From Jeotgalibacillus salarius (GTDB lineage Bacteria > Bacillota > Bacilli > Bacillales > Jeotgalibacillaceae): a stretch of 64,000 bases of DNA. The notes below the pieces were generated by a model. The model did no database searches and was not told the DNA's origin. It saw only the letters and a list, made by a program, of their open reading frames with translations. The position numbers and the translations under genes were made by a program. Where the stretch lies: assembly GCF_004405125.1 (NCBI RefSeq), contig NZ_SORX01000001.1, positions 255,780-319,779 on the forward strand, written 5' to 3'. Each line of letters begins with the position of its first letter. The stretch's first letter is position 1. Of the stretch, positions 9,493 through 16,919 are shown one piece after another.

Positions 9493-11007
9493 TCACTTTT
9501 TCAGCATTTTATTCAACTTATCAGCCCATCTTTTTGATGGATCGGTCCACAAAACAAGTATGAGAAGAACAGCTGCCAATGCTGACATGCTGACTCCCAG
9601 CTGCAAAATTGGATTTTCAAATGGCTGTATTAATATAAAAATACCCCCTAATGCTACAGTCAAACCAAGTATTCTTATGAGGTTTTTACCAACATCAGGC
9701 TTCATCCCCATTTTAACTTTAGAAATGATCAATAGCATAATCAGTTGAGTAATGCCGCTGATCGTCATCCCCCAGGCAATTGCGGAAGCTCCACCCATAG
9801 GCAACAAAATAAAAATTACACCAATGTTTACAATAAAAACATTGAAAGCGCCAATAAAAACAGCCAGCCAATTAAAATGATGAGCATAGAAAAAGCGGGT
9901 TAAGTAAACATTAAGTGCGTGAGCCGTCATCCCAACAACAAAAACCTTTAATAAATCTGCAGTTATGATTGAAGCTTCACGACCAAAAGCACCATATTCA
10001 AATACAACTGATATTAAAGCTTCTGCATTTAGAAAAACGAAAACTGAAGATGGGATAATCAAAAGACATAAATATAATATACCTTTAGAATACATTTGCT
10101 GAAGTTCTCTCGTTTTCGTTTCAGCAGCCATTTGACTGATCAATGGAAATAAAACAGTTGTCACGGCTGTAATTAAAATGCTTTGAGGAATTTGAATTAA
10201 TTTAGAAGAATAATTCAGAGCTGCAATCGTTCCCTCTCCCATTCCGGAAGCAAAAATTCTTTGCAATAAAAAGTACAGTTGTATCGTAGCACCACCGATT
10301 AATATCGGTAAAGCGCGCCACAAGTAGCGTCTAATCAGACCTTCAGATCCACCAGTGAAGATCAGTGTTTGTAAATTCAGATTTCTCTTACGTAATTCAA
10401 TGAATAAATATCCGTACATAAGAATTGCTGCTGCAAGGACAGACCACGCATAAGCATCTATGCCAATCACCGGCATGAATAATACTGCTCCACCCACATA
10501 TACAATATTAAAAAATAATGGCGCAAGCGCTGAAGCCTTATAATATCTGTTCGCATTTAAGTATCCCGTAAATAGCATTGATATGGTCAGGAAAAATGTC
10601 CCGAGCGACATAATTTTGAATAGATCGCCCGTTAACTGTTGAGTTTCTTCGATCATTCCACTGAAAAACAGTCTGATGAAAAAATCCGGCAACAGAAAAA
10701 ATAGCAGCGATAACAATGCCGCTGCCAATCCTGTATATGTAAGGATGATCGATGCAGCTTTTCTCTTTTGATGAGCAGGTTCATTAGTATAAACGCTGAT
10801 AAAGGCGGTGGTTAACGCACCGCCTGCTGCAAGATAAATAAAGTTAGGGATTGTATATGCAGCGATAATTGCATCTGCCGCGGCGCTTGTACCGTAATGA
10901 ACACCAATTGCTACTTCTCTGAGAAAACCAATCAGCCTTGCAATCAGGTTGATCAATGCCACACTTCCAATAATCGCAGCAATTTGGCGAGGTGTAATTG
11001 ATTTCAT
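9493..11007 (-). CDS. MurJ/MviN-type lipid-linked glycan flippase
   Basis: Polytopic protein of about 14 helices and 504 aa from the MATE/MOP superfamily, closest in motif to MurJ (ITPRQIAAIIGSVALINLIARLIGFLREVAIG, seen in two parts; YTIPNFIYLAAGGALTTAFI). It moves a lipid-linked saccharide across the membrane. Location in the csaB polysaccharide operon suggests it exports the secondary cell-wall polymer precursor rather than, or besides, lipid II. The ATG at 11007 has GGGTGA upstream; a GTG three codons earlier is the alternative. It starts 18 bases after pssE. Confidence 0.88.
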   Translation of the reverse strand: MKSITPRQIAAIIGSVALINLIARLIGFLREVAIGVHYGTSAAADAIIAAYTIPNFIYLAAGGALTTAFISVYTNEPAHQKRKAASIILTYTGLAAALLSLLFFLLPDFFIRLFFSGMIEETQQLTGDLFKIMSLGTFFLTISMLFTGYLNANRYYKASALAPLFFNIVYVGGAVLFMPVIGIDAYAWSVLAAAILMYGYLFIELRKRNLNLQTLIFTGGSEGLIRRYLWRALPILIGGATIQLYFLLQRIFASGMGEGTIAALNYSSKLIQIPQSILITAVTTVLFPLISQMAAETKTRELQQMYSKGILYLCLLIIPSSVFVFLNAEALISVVFEYGAFGREASIITADLLKVFVVGMTAHALNVYLTRFFYAHHFNWLAVFIGAFNVFIVNIGVIFILLPMGGASAIAWGMTISGITQLIMLLIISKVKMGMKPDVGKNLIRILGLTVALGGIFILIQPFENPILQLGVSMSALAAVLLILVLWTDPSKRWADKLNKMLKK

Positions 11008-11025
11008 TTTATTCACCCATTCAAT

Positions 11026-11508
11026 TTAGGCATGATCGTCTATAAATTCTTCTAAAATCGATAATATTTTCACTCTTCCACTTTCAAAAGGCTTTGGTTC
11101 AAATGTTCTTACCTGCTGTAAGACTTCATTAAATTCCTGCGCTTCATTCCATTGAAGAATGTGACCCGACTCGAAAAATTGTCCAACGATTTCCAGCTGG
11201 TGATCGTCATTATGCTCACCATATTTTTTCAAACGGGGCACTGCTATCATTTTTTTACCGATTTTGATACCTGTTGTGATAGAGCCTGTCCCACCATGAG
11301 TAATGATAAGGTTCGCTTTATCATACATCTCTTCCATTTCTTTATAAGACATGAAAGGAATCATTTTCATGTTTTTTGTTTTAAATGACGTATGTCCACT
11401 TTGAACGATGACTTCTTCCTCTATTTGACCAGATTTTATTTGAAGTTCAATCTGTTCAAGCAGACGCTTAAAGGGCAACTCATGGGTGCCCAGCACGATA
11501 AAAATCAA
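11026..11508 (-). CDS. pssE: PssE/Cps14G-type glycosyltransferase subunit
   Basis: Soluble 161-aa protein related to Alg13 and to the C-terminal half of MurG, the catalytic partner of PssD. It carries the nucleotide-sugar site in NLIITHGGTGSITTGIKIGKK and the family start FIVLGTHELPFKRLLEQIE. The TTG at 11508 is preferred: it gives this start, has GGGGG upstream, and overlaps the pssD stop codon in TTGA, implying translational coupling. With PssD it should add a sugar to the lipid-linked precursor made by TagO. Confidence 0.85.
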   Translation of the reverse strand: MIFIVLGTHELPFKRLLEQIELQIKSGQIEEEVIVQSGHTSFKTKNMKMIPFMSYKEMEEMYDKANLIITHGGTGSITTGIKIGKKMIAVPRLKKYGEHNDDHQLEIVGQFFESGHILQWNEAQEFNEVLQQVRTFEPKPFESGRVKILSILEEFIDDHA

Positions 11509-11981
11509 TAGATCGAACCCCCATGCACCGCTTTTGGATAATGCTCCTTCATCGTTTCCCACTGCACGATAAATAAATCGGCAATAGGATAAACCATTCT
11601 TCCCGAGAGCGTAGGTGTTGTAGTTTTAGCAAAGCTTTCAATAAAAACAACTTTTTTACCAAACATCTTAGCTATGTAACACATAGGCACTGCAGTATGC
11701 GCACCGGTTGTCACAATCACATCAGGCTTTATTTTGAAGAAATAAATAAAAGACATGATGATATTAAAGGAGAATTTAAATAAATATTTGATCGGATAAT
11801 TTCTGGCTCCATAAACCAGAAACGACATATGATATTGTGATTTAAGTTCTTCAGTTATTACTGATTTCTCAGTGATAATGTGATAATCATATTTTTCAAA
11901 TAATGGTTTCAGCTGCAACAGCTGTGTCAGGTGTCCACCCACTGAAGAAATGAAGAGCACCTTTTTATTCCGTGACGCCAT
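11505..11981 (-). CDS. pssD: PssD/Cps14F-type glycosyltransferase subunit
   Basis: Membrane-associated 158-aa protein related to Alg14 and the N-terminal half of MurG. It starts KVLFISSVGGHLTQLLQL and contains VIVTTGAHTAVPMCYIAK and the membrane stretch IIMSFIYFFKI, as in the family that anchors the catalytic PssE partner. The ATG at 11981 has GGAGGG upstream and begins 4 bases after the stop of the preceding glycosyltransferase gene. Its stop codon overlaps the pssE start. Confidence 0.87.
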   Translation of the reverse strand: MASRNKKVLFISSVGGHLTQLLQLKPLFEKYDYHIITEKSVITEELKSQYHMSFLVYGARNYPIKYLFKFSFNIIMSFIYFFKIKPDVIVTTGAHTAVPMCYIAKMFGKKVVFIESFAKTTTPTLSGRMVYPIADLFIVQWETMKEHYPKAVHGGSIY

Positions 11982-11985
11982 TGTG

Positions 11986-13092
11986 TTACCCTCCATTAGG
12001 AAAATAAAGCTGCTTCAGCTTTTGAATGACTCTTTTCTGGTCATTTTCAGCTGCTCTGTTGAATCCATTTTCCCGCAGCTTTTCCCTGTACGAAGGATCT
12101 GACAGTACAGTCCGAATACCCTCTGCTAACGAGGCAGCATTTTTCGGCTCGACTAAATGTCCTGACTGCTGATCCAATAAGTAAGGCAAACCGCCAGTGC
12201 GGCTTGCAATCACAGGTGTGCCGCACGACATCGCTTCAAGTGCTACAAGGCCAAACCCTTCGATATGCGAAGGCAGCACAAACACATCCGAAGCTGACAT
12301 CCATTCAGCCAGTTCCTTTTGATTTTTCGTTCCTACATATCTTACCACATCATCAAGTTTTCGTTTACTAATCTCTTCCTGAAGAAGGGTGAAAAATGCA
12401 GGATTTTTATTTGCACCAATTAAATATAAGGTCGACTGATCAAACGAACCGCTTTTCTTTAGATGATCAATGGCTTCAATCAGATCCATTACCCCTTTTT
12501 GTTCAATGATATTGCCGACAAAAAGGAGTGCTCGCTCATCATAAGGAATCTGAAGGTTTTCACGTGCTTTTATACGGTCATGAGGTTTAAATACTGAACT
12601 GTCCACCCCCATGTTTAATAGCTCCATCCTATTTTCTGATGCTTCAAATTCATTTACAATTGTATCGTACAACTTATTTCCAACCGCAATCGTATAGTCG
12701 CTGTTTTTAATAATATTCTTAGTCATGCGGTGGGTAACCGGCGAAATCCGTGCCATCTTATCAATATCGCCACCATGGGCTGTTACAATCATTTTAGTTT
12801 TAAAAAGTTTTTTATGCAGTATGCCAAATAATCCACTTGGAAAAACATAATGGACATGTACAACATCTGTCTTCTTTCCTTTTGCCACTAAATAAAACAG
12901 ATTCTTACATGCCCAAATTCCGTACTTCTTCAAAGCATTAGCTTTACCACCGCGCGGATCTTTGATCGCAAGTACATCAACCTGATAACCTTCTGCCTTC
13001 AATGCTTCCACCTGATTTTTAACAAAAATCCCGAAAGTAGGATGCTCTTCAGAAGGATACATATTCGTGATGACTGTAATTGTTTTAGTCAT
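11986..13092 (-). CDS. GT4-family glycosyltransferase
   Basis: Cytoplasmic or membrane-peripheral retaining glycosyltransferase of 368 aa with the GT-B fold. The N-terminal acceptor domain begins ITVITNMYPSEEHPTFG. The C-terminal donor domain shows LLFVGNIIEQKGVMDLIEA, the EX7E-type motif in HIEGFGLVALEAMSCGTPVIAS, and GGLPYLL. It overlaps the csaB end by 8 bases and is followed closely by pssD, so it belongs to the same operon. The sugar transferred cannot be read from sequence. Confidence 0.9.
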   Translation of the reverse strand: MTKTITVITNMYPSEEHPTFGIFVKNQVEALKAEGYQVDVLAIKDPRGGKANALKKYGIWACKNLFYLVAKGKKTDVVHVHYVFPSGLFGILHKKLFKTKMIVTAHGGDIDKMARISPVTHRMTKNIIKNSDYTIAVGNKLYDTIVNEFEASENRMELLNMGVDSSVFKPHDRIKARENLQIPYDERALLFVGNIIEQKGVMDLIEAIDHLKKSGSFDQSTLYLIGANKNPAFFTLLQEEISKRKLDDVVRYVGTKNQKELAEWMSASDVFVLPSHIEGFGLVALEAMSCGTPVIASRTGGLPYLLDQQSGHLVEPKNAASLAEGIRTVLSDPSYREKLRENGFNRAAENDQKRVIQKLKQLYFPNGG

Positions 13093-14230
13093 TCAACTTC
13101 CCTCCGAACTGCTGCTTCAGCATTTTTGGAAATTCAGCTGCTTTTGAATAAAATAAATGTGCAGTCTGTTCTATCTCCTGCTGATGTTTGAGCCAGTCTT
13201 TTTCCATTAATTCTACTTTTTCTAAAAGAGTATTTTCAGACAAACTTTCAATATCCACATAATAATCCTGCTGTCCAATCAGTTTTGCAAATGAGCCGAC
13301 CTTCTTATGATAACCGACTCCAATAATAGGCGTTCCGGTTCTTACCGCTAAAATAAGAGAGTGAAGCCTTGTACCAATGATCAAATCCTGTTCAATTGAC
13401 AGCTTCATTAAATCATCAGGCTTCATATTTTTCTCAATTAAATTTGATGTGTTAATCATGTTAGATTGAATGTCCTTCACTACTTGTAAATCCTGGGGAT
13501 ACTTTGTAGCATAAAATGTCACTTCAACATTTTTCTCTTTCATAAGCAGATCTAATGACTTTGCAAAAGAACTAATATATGCAGAGTACTTTTCTTCATC
13601 ATGAACGGGCCAGTACTGTTTACTGTAATATGGAACTGCTGTAACAGCTATTTTCTTTATTCGCTCGGAATGATCACGCATTTTTGCAGGTTCAAGTCCA
13701 AAGGCAGGATCTGCGGTAATGTCAATTGATTTTTCAACACCAATTCTGCGGAGCAACTTTTTTGAATCTTCATCTCGGACAGTTATGACTGAAGCAGCTT
13801 TTGTTATCTGCCTGATCAGAAGAGTGCCGGGCGAAGTTGTAATAGGTCCCGCTCCTACACCCCATACAACAACCTCACAACCCATCTTTTTTGCGATCAT
13901 CGCGATACTCGCATATGCTGGGGCATCTCTTTTGTAAAGGTCCATTAACAGGCCACCGCCGCCAATAATTAAAAGATCAACGTCTTTCAATACTTTTCTG
14001 TGTGAAAGTAAAGTAGTAGCCGAGGCGATTAATTTATTAGACTTCCTCACTAACAACGGGGCAGATTTCACTTTATGTTCTTCAATCGTTTTATGTGGAT
14101 AGTTACTAAATACAGTGATGTCTTTCCGGCATATATCGGCATACTTCTCAAGACTCTGAAGCATACCGGCTAATATTGCCTCATCTCCGTTATTATCATG
14201 TCCATAATTTCCTGCAATTGCGACTCTCAT
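13085..14230 (-). CDS. csaB: CsaB polysaccharide pyruvyl transferase
   Basis: Cytoplasmic pyruvyl transferase of 381 aa, which adds a pyruvate ketal to the secondary cell-wall polymer and so creates the ligand for SLH domains. Family blocks are RVAIAGNYGHDNNGDEAIL, LLIIGGGGLLMDLY, VVWGVGAGPI, ITVRDEDSKKLLRRIG, and DLIIGTRLHSLILAVRTGTPIIGVGYHKK with the catalytic His. The ATG at 14230 with GGGTGA upstream is preferred to the in-frame codon at 14263. First gene of the operon; its presence beside thirteen SLH genes strongly supports the assignment. Confidence 0.94.
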   Translation of the reverse strand: MRVAIAGNYGHDNNGDEAILAGMLQSLEKYADICRKDITVFSNYPHKTIEEHKVKSAPLLVRKSNKLIASATTLLSHRKVLKDVDLLIIGGGGLLMDLYKRDAPAYASIAMIAKKMGCEVVVWGVGAGPITTSPGTLLIRQITKAASVITVRDEDSKKLLRRIGVEKSIDITADPAFGLEPAKMRDHSERIKKIAVTAVPYYSKQYWPVHDEEKYSAYISSFAKSLDLLMKEKNVEVTFYATKYPQDLQVVKDIQSNMINTSNLIEKNMKPDDLMKLSIEQDLIIGTRLHSLILAVRTGTPIIGVGYHKKVGSFAKLIGQQDYYVDIESLSENTLLEKVELMEKDWLKHQQEIEQTAHLFYSKAAEFPKMLKQQFGGKLND

Positions 14231-14339
14231 TATGTAATCACCCGGTCCCTCTGTTTTGTGCAATATGTCTATTATAGCAATTTATGAAATAAGACAAAAC
14301 ATAAAAAAGAACCAGTTTGTAATACTTGATGACGTATTG

Positions 14340-14694
14340 GAGTGGAAATCGACGTGTTTAGTGCGGGCATCGACAGGGTTCCGCGTGTGATCGACATACT
14401 TCCCTCGGGCATCGACCAGCTTCCGCGCACGACCGACGTACTTTCCTCGGGCATCGACCAGCTTCCGCACACGACCGACGTACTTTCATCGACCATCAAC
14501 CCGCTTCCGCACACGACCGACATACTTCCCTCGGGCATCGAGCAGCTTCCGCGCGCGGTCGACAAACTTTCCTCGGGCATCGACCAGCTTCCGCGCACGA
14601 CCGACGTACTTTCATCGCCCATCAACCAGCTTCCGCACACGATCGACAAACTTTCCTCGGCCACCTAGCAACTTCCGTGCGCGATCGACAGCTA
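14340..14694. repeat. 21-bp-period tandem array A, RTCGAC core
   Basis: About sixteen consecutive units of exactly 21 bases fill this gap between csaB and the amidase gene. Units alternate two subtypes, one like ATCGACCAGCTTCCGCRCAC and one like ACCGACGTACTTTCCTCGGG, giving a 42-base higher-order repeat. Because 21 is divisible by three, both strands show open frames of 108-130 codons here, but the periodic peptide they would give and the absence of a ribosome site argue that these are artefacts. Same family at 25.95, 27.4 and 34.7 kb. Function unknown. Confidence 0.85.
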
Positions 14695-14710
14695 TACCTA
14701 ATCAGCACAC

Positions 14711-14739
14711 CAAAAAGCCCGGTGAATGATCACCGGACT
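14711..14739 (-). terminator. Terminator of SLH-amidase gene
   Basis: A 10-bp stem (14716-14725 with 14730-14739) is followed on the minus strand by TTTTTGG, 11 bases past the stop codon. Confidence 0.85.
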
Positions 14740-14749
14740 CCATGTTAGC

Positions 14750-16690
14750 TTATTTAATACTGTAGTAATCTACAATACCCTGATATACTGCTTGTGCATA
14801 AATCTCCATATACTTAGAGCTTGTAAGTTTTGCCAAGTCATTTGGATTTGTCATAAACCCTAGCTCTACTAAAATTGCAGGGATATTCTGGTTGCGAAGC
14901 ACATAAAATGCTTCAGTCTTCACGCCGCGGTTATACATGCCCGCACGTGAAACAATTTCTTTTTGTACTTCATTTGCTAAATGGTAACTTTCTGTCGTGT
15001 TGTCGTTATATTGCACATCATAGAAAGTCTCAGCACCTGTTACCGAGCTTGATCCGATTGCATTAGCATGTATGCTGACGAAAATTTCACCATAATTTTT
15101 ATAAGCAAAGTCGACTCTTCCCTGTAAAGAAGGGAATGTGTCACCAGTACGTGTCATTTTTACATTAGCACCTACAGATTTTAACTTAGCTTCAACACGT
15201 CGTGCGACTTCAAGATTTATTGCTTTTTCAGTATAACCGCTGACCGAAGCGCCAGGATCTGTAGCACCATGACCTGCGTCAATAACAATCACACGGTCTT
15301 TAAGGATGTGACCGGATGTGTTGATTAGCTTTAAATAAGTTTTATTAATATATCCGATCGTGCCATTTGAAGTTTTTACTTTTGCCCAATAACCATCGAG
15401 CCCTTCCACTTCAACCCGATCACCCTGCTTTAATGTAGTTACTACCGGGTATGAAGTTCCTACACCAGCTCTAACATTTAATGAAGGAACTGTTGCTTTT
15501 GCGACAAGCGAACTTGTTGGTTCAGGTGTTGGCACGTCGACTGTGATATAACCTTTGTGAACAAATGCAGGGAGACCTTCATGGTCTATGCGCACCCAGT
15601 CGCCAGTTCCGCCGAATAGGGTAATTGTTGTTCCATTCTTAACTTTTCCAACAACTGTCGCCGAAGAAGACGGGCCGGAACGTACATTCAATTCATATGC
15701 GCCAGTAACTTTTGCCGTAGCAGTTGGCACACCAAGCGGATCACCTAATGTATCAAGAAACGTAACATAATACTGATGAAGGTATGCCTGTTTACCATTA
15801 AAATCAACCTTCACCCAGTCGCCGCTCACGTTATAAACATTCAAACGGTCTCCCTCATCTACTACACCAATTACACCATGAGAGGTTCCAGGACCCGATC
15901 GTACATTTAAGTCATCCTCTTTTACAACTAGTTTTGCAATGACCGGATCCGTTGGTGACGGTTCCGGTTCTGGCTGTGGCTCAGGAGCAGGATCCGGTTT
16001 TGGATCCGGTTTTGGATCTGGTTCTGGGGCCGGTTCCGGCGTGCTAACTGCGAGCTTGAATTCATCATTAAGAGCTCGACTCATAAATGCTGCAAACTGT
16101 GCACGATCCACATCTGACAATGGTTTGAATAAGTTGTTACTGCCGTTTGAAATTCCATTATAGTACAAAGCATTTATATAACCGATTGCCCATTCACTTT
16201 GAGAAGCGTCAGTGAAAACCACTGGCTCTTGAGCAGCTGAGGCATCATCAAGACTAAATGCTTCAGAAATAATTTTACTCATTTGGGCTCTAGATAGATT
16301 TGCATTAGGATTGAAGTTTTCGTTATCTTCAGAAAAAATCCCTAATTTTACAGCTCTTTCAACCCATCCTGATGCCCAGTGATCTGTCGGTACATCTGTG
16401 AAAGTACCTGATGACACATTCAATTCGACACTACCACTTGCAACTACAAGCATTTTTGCTGCCTGTGCTCGTGTTACTTTATTATTCCACTTATACAGCG
16501 TAGTGCCATTTTCTTCATAACCTGAAATGACCCCTAAACTATGTAAATATTCTATTTCACTTTTTGCCCAAAAATCCGAATCTACGTCGTTGAATACATT
16601 AGAGGCTTTCGAAACATTTCCTACTGACAAAGAACTAAGCACTAAGATGATAGCTGGAATTAAAATCAAAAACCTGCATAAATTTTTCAA
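14750..16690 (-). CDS. SLH-anchored N-acetylmuramoyl-L-alanine amidase
   Basis: Secreted 646-aa peptidoglycan hydrolase. A signal peptide (FLILIPAIILVLSSLSVG) is followed by three SLH modules (~residues 34-210; e.g. FTDVPTDHWASGWVERAV), an acidic Pro-rich linker (repeated EPDPKPDP), three SH3b modules each with LNVRSGPG-like motifs (~255-455), and a C-terminal Amidase_3 domain. Zinc ligands and catalytic Glu are visible in VIVIDAGHGATDPG, FVSIHANA and VELGFMTN, with an additional Glu in YTEKAIN. The TTG start at 16690 has AAGGAG eight bases upstream. Expected to cleave the stem peptide from muramic acid at the wall, held there by pyruvylated polymer. Confidence 0.94.
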   Translation of the reverse strand: MKNLCRFLILIPAIILVLSSLSVGNVSKASNVFNDVDSDFWAKSEIEYLHSLGVISGYEENGTTLYKWNNKVTRAQAAKMLVVASGSVELNVSSGTFTDVPTDHWASGWVERAVKLGIFSEDNENFNPNANLSRAQMSKIISEAFSLDDASAAQEPVVFTDASQSEWAIGYINALYYNGISNGSNNLFKPLSDVDRAQFAAFMSRALNDEFKLAVSTPEPAPEPDPKPDPKPDPAPEPQPEPEPSPTDPVIAKLVVKEDDLNVRSGPGTSHGVIGVVDEGDRLNVYNVSGDWVKVDFNGKQAYLHQYYVTFLDTLGDPLGVPTATAKVTGAYELNVRSGPSSSATVVGKVKNGTTITLFGGTGDWVRIDHEGLPAFVHKGYITVDVPTPEPTSSLVAKATVPSLNVRAGVGTSYPVVTTLKQGDRVEVEGLDGYWAKVKTSNGTIGYINKTYLKLINTSGHILKDRVIVIDAGHGATDPGASVSGYTEKAINLEVARRVEAKLKSVGANVKMTRTGDTFPSLQGRVDFAYKNYGEIFVSIHANAIGSSSVTGAETFYDVQYNDNTTESYHLANEVQKEIVSRAGMYNRGVKTEAFYVLRNQNIPAILVELGFMTNPNDLAKLTSSKYMEIYAQAVYQGIVDYYSIK

Positions 16691-16876
16691 ACTATTTTCT
16701 CCTTTCGGCTTTTAGTCATCGACTATGGTCATTCTAGCAAACTATTTTCTCATTGGCTACGTTACATTTATAGTCTTTTCAAACCTTTTTATCGTATTAC
16801 TGGTTTTATATCGTTAAATAAGGGTATATAGTTAAGCTCTTTTAGAAAAACAGTGCTTTTTAACCACTTGATAAAT

Positions 16877-16912
16877 TTGTAAAACTGTCCCGCTTTTATA
16901 TAACCGGGACAG
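16877..16912 (-). terminator. Terminator of SLH-glycosidase gene
   Basis: An 8-bp stem (16885-16892 with 16905-16912) followed on the minus strand by TTTTACAAATTT, just after the stop codon of the next gene. Confidence 0.75.
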
Positions 16913-16919
16913 CTTAATT

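Noticed and set aside
14272-14668. Open frames of 108-130 codons on both strands over array A, one with a 14-residue repeat
   Set aside because: The 21-base period is divisible by three, so any stop-free unit stays open in that frame. There is no ribosome site, the sister arrays are not open in the same way, and the peptides look nothing like a known repeat protein.
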